This document shows, one piece after another, positions 32,590 through 42,265 of a stretch of DNA of 64,000 bases (position 1 is the first letter of the stretch; every line of letters starts with the position of its first letter). Source of the stretch: Prionace glauca (lineage: Eukaryota > Chordata > Chondrichthyes > Carcharhiniformes > Carcharhinidae); NCBI GenBank assembly GCA_037974335.1, contig CM075760.1, positions 64,566,360-64,630,359 on the forward strand, given 5' to 3'. Below the pieces are notes generated by a model that searched no databases, was not told the origin of the DNA, and saw only the letters and a list, made by a program, of their open reading frames with translations. The position numbers and the translations under genes were made by a program.

Positions 32590-33560
32590 AGGGAATGGGA
32601 ATATTGGCGACAGATCATAATTTTAAAAAAAGGAATGGGAATATTGGCGACAGCACTGTGAGAAACACAGAAACTAAGATAACAGGGGGAGGACTGGATG
32701 ATTCCTCCCTTTGAGCCTGCTCCGCTCTTCAGTCTGATCATGGTTGATTACACAACTCATGATCTCTGCCACGACTCCCTCCTCCCCTCCACCCCCCCAC
32801 CCCCTATCCCATATCCTTTGATGACTTTCGTCTCAAGAGCAATAACTAATTCCTTCTTGAAAGCATACATCTTTGGTTCTCAAGTACTTTCTATGAATAG
32901 ACGAAATATGTTTAACAAGCTAATATTATGACATTATAATTATTAATTCATATCTTATGATATAACCACAGTACAAACATTATGGATACTACTGCTATAT
33001 ATCAAGTTATATCTGTATAAGGGCACCTAATAAAGCCTTTAATTGCGTTGAGATTTTTAAAAATAATGTATGTAGGCCTTCATGTGCGTTATAATAAGAG
33101 ATATTAACAGACGTCAATCCAATCTTCATAAAAAATACTTGATTATAGAAATCTAACTGCGAAATATTTCTGACGACAGTGATATTGAGAAAATATTTGA
33201 ACCTTTTTGCCTTTTTCATTAGATCGGTAAAACAGTAGCAATCAGACGTCACCGAGATGACACAGTATAGACACAACAATCTGTATAACAGATGTTCAAA
33301 GTGACCCGGACAAACAGCAAACCCGCAAATAAACACCAAGTCAAAACAGTCAGCGACAGAATAGATCAGCAGCATCCGTTGTGCACAAACAACGCACTTC
33401 TATAACCCCTTTCGACAGAATCACACCAACATTGTAACAAAAAATCTCAATACAGTGTCCACCAGACACACATTTCAGTGAACGAATGAATTTTCAAAGT
33501 AGAGAAAATTATAAACAAAAGATTCTCAAGTAGAACAGTAACCAAACAAATGTTATGTTC
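32590..33560. other. J-C1 intron next to J
   Basis: A small direct repeat ('aatgggaatattggcgacag' at about 32,594 and 32,634) and AT-rich DNA. A 122-codon minus-strand frame at 33,007-33,375 has no recognisable domain and is treated as chance. Confidence 0.5.
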
Positions 33561-33564
33561 TTAC

Positions 33565-33611
33565 CTGCAGTGACTGTCACTGCGGTTCCTGATCCCCAGA
33601 AGTCGACGAAA
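33565..33611 (-). CDS. IgM heavy chain J segment
   Basis: 47 bp encoding FVDFWGSGTAVTVTA, the heavy-chain J pattern (WGxGTxVTVTx). It ends in phase 1 at a donor (GCAG|GTAA) that joins in frame to C1. A 23-bp-spacer recombination signal lies immediately upstream. It is the only J found between V and C1. Confidence 0.92.
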
Positions 33612-33650
33612 CACGGCGTTACATTCCATGGGCTGGGTCATACAAAAACC
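33612..33650 (-). promoter_or_regulatory. Recombination signal (23-bp spacer) 5' of J
   Basis: On the minus strand: a perfect nonamer GGTTTTTGT (33,650-33,642), a spacer of exactly 23 bp, and heptamer CGCCGTG (33,618-33,612). The heptamer differs from CACTGTG at two positions, but the GTG next to the coding end, the most important part, is kept. Confidence 0.9.
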
Positions 33651-33959
33651 GGTTCTAAACTAAATAGACAGAAATCCACAATTCTTTAAGTGTTCGCTAG
33701 TCAGAGGCAAAGTCTTAATGGCTATTTGAAAAAAAGTAATTACATTTGGAGATGCAATTTGGTCTTTATAATACACCCCGATGTTTTATTCTTCGAAGCG
33801 TAACACATTGGCATGTTATTGAAATTGCCAACTGATGAACAAAAAAAAAACCTTTTTTCCAGATGAGATCTTATTATTGGACACAGAAGGTAAATCAGCG
33901 GGAACATAGACGTACTAAATGCGAACACTGAACCAGCCACAATTAATTGATGAAGTAGG

Positions 33960-33987
33960 GATTTTTGTATTGACAGTAAATGCTGTG
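33960..33987 (-). promoter_or_regulatory. Recombination signal (12-bp spacer) 3' of V(D)
   Basis: Directly after the V exon: heptamer CACAGCA (33,987-33,981; first five bases canonical), a spacer of exactly 12 bp and nonamer ACAAAAATC (33,968-33,960; one mismatch). A lone shark VH should carry a 23-bp spacer, whereas 12-bp spacers flank D segments. This signal can therefore pair directly with the J signal and is probably the 3' signal of a fused D. Confidence 0.85.
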
Positions 33988-34310
33988 CGTCGCAGGTAAT
34001 TTTGTCTGCCAAGCACAATAATAGATGGCGGTGTCTTCTCTCTTCAGGTTATTCATTTCCAAAGCGAATATATTGGTTGAAAGATCTTTGGACGCAACGA
34101 ATCTATTCTGAATCCCTGGGTCGTACTTGTTGTTGGAGGTAGAAAGATAGAAAACCAACCACTCCAGCTCCTGTCCCGGAACTATTCGGACCCAGTACAT
34201 GTAAGCGTGATGAAGATTGAAGCCGCTGGTTTTACAGGTTAGTCTCAGGGAGCCTCCGGGACGCCCGGTCGCTACCTCTGGTTGAGTAAACACAACTTCC
34301 GACTGGACAC
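33988..34310 (-). CDS. IgM heavy chain V exon, probably germline-joined VD
   Basis: After an acceptor (TTTACAG ending 34,311) the frame reads [20 protein letters not shown] and contains the Ig Cys pair (LRLTCKTSG and IYYCAW), the core Trp (MYWVRIVPG) and a FR3 of shark VH type ([13 protein letters not shown]). FR3 ends YYCAW and is followed by about eight further in-frame codons (QTKLPAT...) before the recombination signal. These extra codons, with the 12-bp spacer, suggest that a D was fused to V in the germline. The frame is open, so one joining step to J would give a usable heavy chain of limited CDR3 variety. An IgW V or a TCR-delta-associated V would look similar, but the linked C exons are mu. 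Confidence 0.88.
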
Positions 34311-34436
34311 CTGTAAATAATTTCAATAACCCCGCGGATTAATCCTGGTGAAATGAGTGCTGACTCTGAAACAATGCACAAGAGCATAACACTGAGACAG
34401 TAACAGTGAGGCACTTGGGCAATAAAAACTACTCAC

Positions 34437-34482
34437 CGGATAAGAAAGTCAGCAACAAAGTGAGAGAAATCGCCGAGCTCAT
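34437..34482 (-). CDS. IgM heavy chain leader exon
   Basis: 46 bp encoding MSSAISLTLLLTFLS plus one base, ending at a donor (TCCG|GTGAGT). It is a hydrophobic signal peptide in phase 1 with the V exon; the intron is 126 bp. It targets the chain to the ER. Confidence 0.9.
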
Positions 34483-34574
34483 CTTTCTGGTCACTTTGAA
34501 AAAAAAATGGTTGTGTCAGGAACTCAGTGAACAAACCAGCTCCCGGACTGTTGGATTCCGGTCCCAGTGAGCGG

Positions 34575-34584
34575 TATTTAAATA
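34575..34584 (-). promoter_or_regulatory. TATA-like box of the Ig promoter
   Basis: TATTTAAATA (self-complementary), about 93-102 bp upstream of the leader ATG and followed in the sense direction by a GC-rich stretch. I found no ATGCAAAT octamer within 200 bp. Because the box is palindromic it could in principle also serve the divergent frame to the right. Confidence 0.6.
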
Positions 34585-34755
34585 CCCGGCAGAAGGGGGC
34601 GGCTTTCCAGGCGCCGCCTGTTGATTCCCTGCTGGAGGCGGCGCCTGGATCCACGTCCCACCTTCCACACCCCCAACAGAATGGACTCGGAGATTTACAA
34701 TAGATTAATATTAAAATGGACATTTTATCTGTATCGGGATATTTGTTTGGCTAAA

Positions 34756-36075
34756 ATGTTCATTATATTGTCCCTATTATTTCTGATGGTGATGTTGCAG
34801 TTCATCATTTCGTTACCTGAAAAGAAATCTAATTCAATTGGAAGTATGACTATTTTATTACCATGCCACTAACAAGAACACACATCTAAAAATGATGAAA
34901 TAACAATTTCTGAAAATAAAGAGTGTGTCAGTCAATTTTGCAACAATTCCGGGTCTCTGTCATATTACAATAATAAAGCATAATTTATCAGAAGAATGTT
35001 TTTATCGATTTCTGTAATTAAATGTGTGGAATATACAAAGTGATTCTATTTAAAGCGGGGATGGCTATCCCTGCACAATTGGGTCTGAAGATGAGTAGAA
35101 ACTCGCACACACTACAATGTTTCTCCTTGTATTTTTCAATCTGCCCCAATCTCGAAGACAGCCCTTTAAAAATAATAAGAATCCCGCCCTTCTGATGATT
35201 AAATAGTGAGTTGACAGAGAAACATAAAATTAAATCGAGTTTTGACTGAGAAGTTAATGACTCGGAACGGGCACGGAGGTCATTAAAGTTCTCCTTCAGC
35301 GTTCAAATTTTTGCAGCTCAATCTGTTGTCCTCCAGCTGTCTAACATTCAATGGTATTGGGAATACAAGATAACAGGACATTGCGGCACATTGCACAATA
35401 TCACAAGAATAAATGTTTTATCTTCCATTGAATCAGGTTATGAACTGATCATTTCTCCACCCATTGGCAGCTATGACAGGAACTCTTCAAGAATGGAAAT
35501 CAGATTATACTGTGCAATAGCGCACGATGCTAATCACACTCAAGAGGCCTGTTTAAATGAGATACAGAACATTCAGAATATTCCAGGTAACTCCGCTGTC
35601 AAGTCAGTTTTATGATGTTATTTTAATATTATTTCGATTCATTTTTGGTCATTACTCTGATCTCAAGTGACTGGGAAATTGGGAAAAATTAACATCTCTC
35701 TCTCGCTCGCATTTCATGATTTGGTTAATAAACAGACTTTAAATACTGGAATGGCATTTATTTGGAAGTTATACAAATGAAAAAGCATCTGGTTACTTTA
35801 TTGTTTTGTGATACCATTTACTCACACAATGAACAGGACACTGAATGCAAATATTTGATTAGAATAATTACGATTTAAAACGTGTTTTCCTTGTGGGAAT
35901 GAAACATTTATTGTTTAAATGTCTGAATCCCATGTTGTCCATCCAGGTTCACGCTAATCTGCCCCACACAGTATTTGGCAGCAATCCAGGCTGCTGTCAA
36001 ATGCTTAAAGTTATTGACAGAAAACATCTGGGGATGTTTGTGCAGTCGATCAAAGATCTGTTTCCTCAGTACTGA
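34756..36075 (+). CDS. Possible small secreted-protein gene, divergent from the Ig V
   Basis: I do not recognise this gene. Exon-like part 1 (34,756-34,843) encodes MFIILSLLFLMVMLQF..., a strong signal peptide, and ends A|GTATGA in phase 1. Part 2 (35,317-35,586) lies between TTTTGCAG and CCAG|GTAACT, phase 1 at both ends, 90 codons. It has three N-glycosylation sequons (NIT, NSS, NHT), three Cys and the stretch IRLYCAIAHDANH, faintly like an Ig F strand. Part 3 (35,947-36,075) is an open stretch ending KHLGMFVQSIKDLFPQY; its frame does not match the phase-1 donor of part 2, so the true 3' structure is unclear. Parts 2 and 3 have decayed counterparts at about 46,860-47,600. It could be a cytokine-like or IgSF-like gene, or chance frames in conserved flanking DNA. 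Confidence 0.35.
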
Positions 36076-36640
36076 CCGCTTGGCTACAAGCCAACTTAAA
36101 ACTCTTCACGTTGTCAGTTAGGCCTAATTAAAAACAAATCTACCCAGCAACAGTACTGGAGGCACTTTAATTTTTAGAAGTTGTAATTGTAGATGTTTTT
36201 ATTCCCCATTACTACAGAAAGGAAATCCATGCAGCTTTTCTGATACCCTGTTAGCCATAACGATGATCAGGATATTGTGATGGATGGATAGAAAGGATTA
36301 CAGGCAAACTCAGAGATGTCTCAGCGAAAAGATACATGAAAATGTATGTTTGTGTTTTCTTTCCCCTTATTCTTCCATGGGATGTTTGATTGGAAAGAGC
36401 AGCACTTTTTGCCTCTCCCAAATTCCCTTGAACTGGCTGTTTTTGTTTCGGTCACTTCTGAAGATATTAAAGAGTAACTACTTTGCTGTCAACCTGAAGT
36501 CACAGTCTTGCGAGACCAGGTAGCGATGGTAGGTTTCCTCCATTGGAGAGTCAGAGAAGTTCCAATGGTCGCCGTTAGTATCTGTTCCAGGTTTATTAAT
36601 TGAATTCAACTTCGACCAGTTGCAATGGGCCGATTTAAAT
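34870..36640. repeat. V-upstream block, copy A (paired with ~45,840-48,090)
   Basis: Long stretches align with 45,840-48,090 in the same orientation. Examples are 'acaatatcacaagaataaat' at 35,396 and 46,941, and 'gatcaaagatctgttt' at 36,048 against 'aatcaaagatctgttt' at 47,577. Together with the V genes this shows duplication of an Ig cluster. Confidence 0.85.
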
Positions 36641-36700
36641 TCCCGTCCTCACAGCATTGTCCTGGGCCTCTGGATCACTTGATCAACTAAATTAATATTA
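36366..36700 (-). mobile_element. SINE with L2-like LINE tail
   Basis: On the minus strand the head remnant (near 36,640-36,690, reverse of 'cctgggcctctggatcactt') runs to the tail 'catcccatggaagaataagg'. A related copy exists at 47,925-48,090 in the paired block, so it predates the duplication. Confidence 0.6.
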
Positions 36701-37640
36701 TGTCACAATCTATGCAAATAATAATTGTATTCTTGTGTTGATGCAGGAATGAATGACTTTGGAATGAATGAAATTTGAATGAATGACAGTTTGAATCCTG
36801 AATATTTTTATTGAGGAATCAGTGAATCGATTGATGGATGCATGAATAGATGGCATTGAAAGATGCTCTTCTGCATTCCCGTATTTGTACTTGATTATTT
36901 CATAAATTGAATCAGCTCCTTTATTCGATTAGTCTCAGTCTAATGTCTCCAATTCTTCCAGTGTGTCTCGGCAAAATCTATCCAGAGTTTTTCGGGAGTT
37001 AGCAAACTGATCCTCACGAAGAGAAGGACGAGATTTTCCTGAGGCTCGGATTTCTCTGCTGATGCTGAATCTTCATACCCAAGGTAAAAAGAGTGAAGAT
37101 GATTAGTTTGAGGAGAGAGGATTGTAATATTTTAAACATGTGATTCTTTCACTTACAACAAATCTCTCATCATGCCCTCACCCAAATTAGTAAGGTAACA
37201 GGGTGAAAATTAAATAAGGTACAACAGAAATATTGTGAGACTCACTGGACAACTACAAGTGTGACATTACTTCCCAAAACAGTGTAATAATAAATCGGGA
37301 TTTAAAGATTCAGTAACTTCACATGAGATACAGTTGGTTTCATTTACATCATCACTTTGAAAACCATCACACACTCCAGCTATGTACCAGGGCTTTCTAT
37401 GTGATGATGAGGTGATTACATGTTAATGAAGCGCAGAGGCTGCTGGGTAGCTGTTCATTATCCTCGGGCTGAATTAATTCCATTCCCCACTGAATTCTGG
37501 GACAGGGTTTATTCCTTGGTGATAAAAGGCCAGTGTAATGTCAATAAATAGGAATATCAAATAAATCATACGAAGTAAATTACAACTGTGTGTTGTATGG
37601 AATGAAATACTGAAAACAATCAGAAAAAGCTGGAAAATTT
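36700..37640. other. Intergenic, nothing recognised
   Basis: AT-rich DNA with short 'gaatgaatga' repeats near 36,745-36,795. No gene seen. Confidence 0.5.
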
Positions 37641-37643
37641 CAG

Positions 37644-37945
37644 CATGTCTACGAGAGGACACAGATTTAAGGTGCGGGGAGGGAAGTACAGAGGTGATGT
37701 TAGGGGTAAGTTTTTCACTCAGAGGGTGGTGAGTGAATGGAATCGGCTGCCGTCATCAGCTGCCGTCATCCCGTCGAGGCGAACTCGCTGGGGTCTTTTA
37801 AAAGACTTCTGGATGAGTATATGGGGTTTAATGGGATTGGGGGTTATAGATAGGTCTATAGATTGGTGGGGTTGATGTGATCGGCGCAACTCGAGGGCCG
37901 AAGGGCCTGTTTGTGCTGTAATGTTCTATGTTCTATGTTCTATAT
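37644..37945 (+). mobile_element. CR1-like LINE 3' end
   Basis: The ORF2 C-terminus is readable ('RGKFFTQRVVSEWNRLPSS'), followed by 'gggccgaagggcctgtttgt' and a tail of three TGTTCTA units. It is inserted into a dispersed repeat whose right part resumes at about 37,945. A different subfamily from the TTATGTTC group. Confidence 0.8.
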
Positions 37946-38559
37946 CTGTGGAGACAGAATGGAGGCTGGATGGCTCTTCGACAGAGTGTTCCTGATGATT
38001 GGAGAGCTCATCATTATTTTTAACAAGATGTCAGAGAAGCTGCATAACTTTCCTGTGAGATGGGGATAGTTTAAGTAGTTACTGTTCAATGATATATACT
38101 ATTTCCAGCCACACACAATTACATCAATTCACATACCGATCACAAACATCATACTCAACTTCTCCAACCCAACTAAATTAATCAACGCCTTAATCACTAA
38201 CTATGTACGAAAATAAGCTTCCTAATCCCTATCCACACTCATCATTTCCCAATTTAACCATCCTCTTCAAATTTCCCCAAATTAAAAAACAATGTTTTCC
38301 TGACTCAAAACGTTGGCTCTATTCTCTCTCCACAGATGTAAGATCAGTTGAGATTTTCCAGAATGTATTGTTTTTGTTTCAATTTCCAGGATCCGCAATA
38401 TTTTGTTTTTTTTTTCAAAATGCTGAATATAATTGGTGAAATAATTGTTTATCTGTATGAATTGATGATAATTGGTGAATTGGAACAACCCCGCCTGGAA
38501 ATTCCGCTCCAAAACTCTCATCAACTGATTTGAACATATATTACTGATCCTATACTGTC

Positions 38560-39215
38560 GCTGGGTCGGAATCCATGAGAATCCTCCCTAACAGCATTAT
38601 GGGTGTACTTACATTGCAGGTTTTCCAGCTGTTCAAGAAAGTGCTTCACCACCATTACAGCTAATGGGAATCAGAGGGAAGACAGTTCACTGGCTGGAAC
38701 ACAAAGGAAGATGGTTGTGGATGTTAATGATCAATCATCTCAGTCACAGAGCTTTGCAGGAATTTTTCAGCTTAGTGACATAGCCCCAAGCTTCAGCCAT
38801 CATTATCACTGATGTATGGGATGTTCGTTGAAGACTGAACAAAGTTCAACACCAGTTCCAACTCCTCAGGCATTGATACAGTCTGCGTCCATATGAAGCA
38901 AGGCTGAGAAAACATTCAGTCTTGGGCTAATGAGTGACAAGTAATATTGATGCCACACAAGTGGCAGGCAATGACCTTCTCCAATAAGGGAGATTCCAAC
39001 GATTTCCCCTTGACACTAAGTATCATTTTTCTCACAGAATCCCTCACTGTCAACATCCTGGGCAATATAATTCATGAACATCTGAACTGGAACAGGCTTT
39101 TAAACCAAGTTGCTGCAAGAGCAGGTCAGATGCCAGGAGTTCTGTTGTGAACAGCTGCTTGCCTGCATTCCCAAACTCTATCCGTCATCTACAAGACAAA
39201 AGTGAGGAGTATGAA
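38560..39215 (+). mobile_element. L2-like LINE fragments
   Basis: A 3'-end piece (38,560-38,660, 'cagctgttcaagaaagtgct') is followed by an RT C-terminal piece (38,680-39,215) with 'SLTVNILGNIIHEHLNW' and 'AARAGQMPGVLL'. The latter resembles the C-terminal RT block of L2/jockey-type LINEs. Both are decayed. Confidence 0.65.
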
Positions 39216-39260
39216 CAAAGAACAAAGGACAATACCGCACATGAACCGGCCTCTGTTGCA
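39215..39260 (-). mobile_element. LINE tail fragment (TTTGTTC family)
   Basis: 'gaacaaagaacaaaggacaa' followed by 'ccggcctctgttgc' matches the 3' terminus of the 27,572 LINE family. Very short. Confidence 0.5.
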
Positions 39261-39424
39261 ACATAAACGATTGAATATTCTCTACTTGCCCGACTTGTCC
39301 CACTCAAAAACCTCAATACCATTCTGGAAAAAGTAGCTGTGTCGAAGAACACCTCACTCACCAGCTTTCCAAAGCCTGTCATCACATTCTCAAAGGAAAT
39401 TAGGATATAACAACAAAAGTTGAC

Positions 39425-39765
39425 TTCACCAGTGACGCCAAAATCTCACGAAATAAGGAGGCGAGGGGAGAGGAAAAAACCGAGGGCATGGGTTAAGGGT
39501 AAAGGAGAAAAGTTTAAAGGGAATATTGGGGGTGGGGGGGGGGTTCTTCACGCAGAGAGTGGTGGGAGTGTGGAATGAGCTGCCGAATAAAGTGGTGAAT
39601 GCAGGGTCACATTTAACATTTGAGAAAACCTTGGACGGGTTCATGGATGAGAGGGGTTTGGAGGGATATGGTCCAAGTGCAGGTGAGTGGGACTAGGCAA
39701 CAAAATGGTTCAGCACAGACAAGAAGGGCAAAAAGACCCGATTCTGAGCTGAAATTTTCTATGTT
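39425..39765 (+). mobile_element. CR1-like LINE 3' end
   Basis: 'ggttcttcacgcagagagtg' and 'tgtggaatgagctgccgaat' are the FF.QRV..W..LP motif region; the piece runs to 'gagctgaaattttctatgtt'. Decayed, no frame. Confidence 0.75.
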
Positions 39766-39899
39766 TCTTTTTCCAATTTTAAACGTATTATATTTCTGCC
39801 TATACTCAACTCGCCTCTGACTCTGTCTGTGATACACTAAGGTCTGCTTGGATCACATTCCAGGAGGTCCTATCTAAATTTTCTTTTCCTGCACTCGGC

Positions 39900-40720
39900 T
39901 CAATTTCAGGTACTCATATATGATGTAGCGCCCCTGTTAATATTATAATTTCCAAGTTATGATCGCAATTAGCCATGTCTGTTCTAACCTGATAAGAGGC
40001 TGTATCTTAATTCTTACTGCTTCGCAACATTTGCCACTGTACACTAAACTAGAAATACAGTCTTCATGCGTTACACATGGTTCTGCCACAGTTACTATGC
40101 TAATAGTTCATTAGTCATGTCTAAGTCATGTCTAAGTTAATGCTGCACCATCAATGATTATTTAAGACTACGCCATATCTCAGTTTTATTGCACTTTGTA
40201 ATACCTTCTCTGTGCTGCATTGTACAAATCTCAGTGTGTATCAGTCTCGGTTCTGTATCAACAATTATTACGAATAAAGTAGGCTCTGTTTTAGTTTATA
40301 TCAGTCAGGGTTCTGTGTCAGTAGTTATCACTAACACTCTGGATTCTGTTTCAGATTAAACATGTCTCAATCCTGTACCAGTCATTATTACCATCTCAGC
40401 TCATATAAATCTCGGTCCAGTATCATTAATAAGTCGGCAATGTCTCAGTTCATGTCACACAAGTTCCTATATCAGTAAAACTGCAGAATATACTGTTTCA
40501 GTTTTCTTTTCAAGACAATGTCATTTTTAAAAAAATGTTTCTTTCATGGGATGTGGGTGTCATTGGAATCTGACATTTGACCACACCTACATGACACTCG
40601 GCACTAACTCATTTCTACTTTGTTGGATCAGGCCCCTGCTTATATTAAAATACAGTCTGGCTCTGTTAATACTCTGCTAGATCAGAACTCAGTTTACATT
40701 GCACTACACATTCTCGCTGG
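39900..40720. repeat. Degenerate tandem repeat
   Basis: Loose repetitions of 'tcagttcatat...tctcggttctgtatcagtaattat' with a period near 60 bp. A short L2-like SINE piece interrupts at 40,530-40,600. No gene. Confidence 0.5.
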
Positions 40721-40868
40721 ATATGTAATGTTCGATACTTACCCTGCATGTATTTCAGTAGAATGTGTCAGTGTTATTCCTGCACTTAAGTAAACCTCTA
40801 TTTGAATTATGTCTGTGTTAATACACCGTTCTTCGAGAAGAAGAGATAATATGTCGGGATAAAATTAT

Positions 40869-40985
40869 TGCTATCAGGCAGCATCCAGAACATCCAGAAA
40901 CGGGCAGTATTGGGTCGACAGTATTTGGTTGGTGCAGTCTTGGAGGGCCGAAAGGCCTTTTCTTGTGCTGTAATTGTCTTTGATT
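40869..40985 (+). mobile_element. LINE/SINE 3' end fragment
   Basis: 'cttggagggccgaaaggcct' and 'cttgtgctgtaattgtcttt' give the common 3' terminal signature of the CR1-like elements in this window. Confidence 0.5.
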
Positions 40986-41219
40986 TTTATTCTTTGTTGA
41001 CAGTGCATTCTACACAGGAATTGGTATCCATTTTGAATGCAGTCAGCAGAAGTAGAATTCAGAAATCGCTTCTTCTTTTCCAAATCCCAAAATCTCATCG
41101 AGTTTGTAGTTGCAGAAGGATGCAGAGAATTGTGTTCTTCCAGCCAGTTTTATCATTACTGGCCTTGACCAGTGCAATAAAAACTGAAACCATGTCTAAT
41201 TCAATACCCACATCATAAT

Positions 41220-42265
41220 TCAATATATACATGGACACGGTCAATTTCAGAAAAAAGACTACATCTAGTTTGATACAAACCGAGAAATACCTAAATTAAT
41301 ATAAACAGAGACAACATCTCGCTTTATATAAAGAACAAAATTACGGACAACATAAACAGGGAAAGCATCTAACTTAGTACAAACAGATAAAAGATTCAGT
41401 CTAATATGAGTCGAGACAGGCAATATAAAATTCGACATGCAATATAAAATGATTTAAGCTCTAGTGAAAAATAAAGAAATAGATAGCCTCATAATATAAG
41501 TTGACACAGGGTAAATTTACTGTAATATAAATAGACAAATTCAATCCCCGTGAAATTTTCAGAGTTGGCGACTGCACCATCATAAACTTGCAGGACAGGA
41601 GTAACATGGGCTTAGCTGCAGAATGCAATATTCCCTCTGCATTGCCAAATTAAATACTCCCAAGTCAGGAATAGCATGAATCAGTACAAAGTGAATCTCC
41701 CTCTACACTATTCAAATCAAACATTCCCGGAACAGTATCGTGTATAGAAACAGAGTGAACCTCCTTGTATTAAGTCTGCTCAAACAAAATGAAGGCAGAA
41801 AGAGAATGGACTCTCTTCGATGTAAAACCTCTCCTGTATGTTTCCTTCAGAGATTCGGAGGCAGATGCTAGGTACAGATGCTAGGTTTTTGATAAGAGAG
41901 GGGATTAAGGGTTATGGGGCGAGGGCGGGAATGTGGAACTGAGCCACGACAGATCAGCCATGATCTTATTGAATGGCGAGGCAGGCTCGAAGGGCCAGAT
42001 GGCCTACTCCTGCTCCTATTTCTTATGTTCTTACAGGGGAAAAATCGTCTGCACACTTCAATAAAACACATCCAGGTCAGGTACAACAGAGATTACATAC
42101 GGACTAAATCTTGATATTGACAAAGTCATATCAAACATTCAAGAGGCAGCTACAGTGAGTTGAGATGCAGAGTAAATATTCCTACACACTGCCCAGTCAA
42201 ATATTCCAAGGACAGGGATAACACCGGCTAAATCTAGGGAAAGATCCCTTGGTGCTGCCACATCG
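41220..42265. repeat. Degenerate tandem satellite split by a LINE
   Basis: 41,220-41,560 has loose units around 'atataaacagagacaacatc'. 41,580-41,880 and 42,040-42,265 have units like 'acagagtgaacctcc...caaatcaaacattcc' with a period near 70-80 bp. The CR1-like insertion at 41,886-42,033 lies between the two halves. Confidence 0.55.
41886..42033 (+). mobile_element. CR1-like LINE, very short 3' copy
   Basis: Only the last ~148 bp of the TTATGTTC-tail family ('ttttgataagagaggggatt' to 'ttcttatgttctta'). Confidence 0.9.

Larger units (their letters stand above)
27236..32590. mobile_element. Older repeat with inverted ends, split by a LINE
   Basis: The left end (27,240-27,310, 'gtcgcacaacacgaggtaaa', 'aaagctttcgaagtattgct') and the right end (about 32,450-32,580, 'gtagtgttgtgagatttcgt') are inverted, diverged copies of one module. 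The right end continues into 'cccagtcccagtatcaccac'. The same terminal module makes up the palindromic element at 48,559. Without the inserted LINE the repeat would be about 0.8 kb. Confidence 0.65.

Noticed and set aside
33007-33375. 122-codon minus-strand frame between J and C1
   Set aside because: No domain, no splice context matching the Ig gene and AT-rich composition; most likely chance.
33651-33959. Separate D segment between V and J
   Set aside because: I looked for heptamer-12-nonamer pairs facing outward and found none.
14163-34482. IgW or IgNAR identity for the cluster
   Set aside because: Four C domains with Cmu-like C3 and C4 wording, the [11 protein letters not shown] tail and the classic mu membrane segment fit IgM; the V lacks IgNAR features.
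34482-34700. Ig octamer (ATGCAAAT) upstream of the leader
   Set aside because: Not found on either strand in this interval; only a TATA-like box is supported.
35947-36075. Confident assignment of the KHLGMFVQSIKDLF piece as a cytokine last exon
   Set aside because: The resemblance to the last helix of short-chain cytokines is loose and the reading phase does not match the upstream donor, so no family is claimed.
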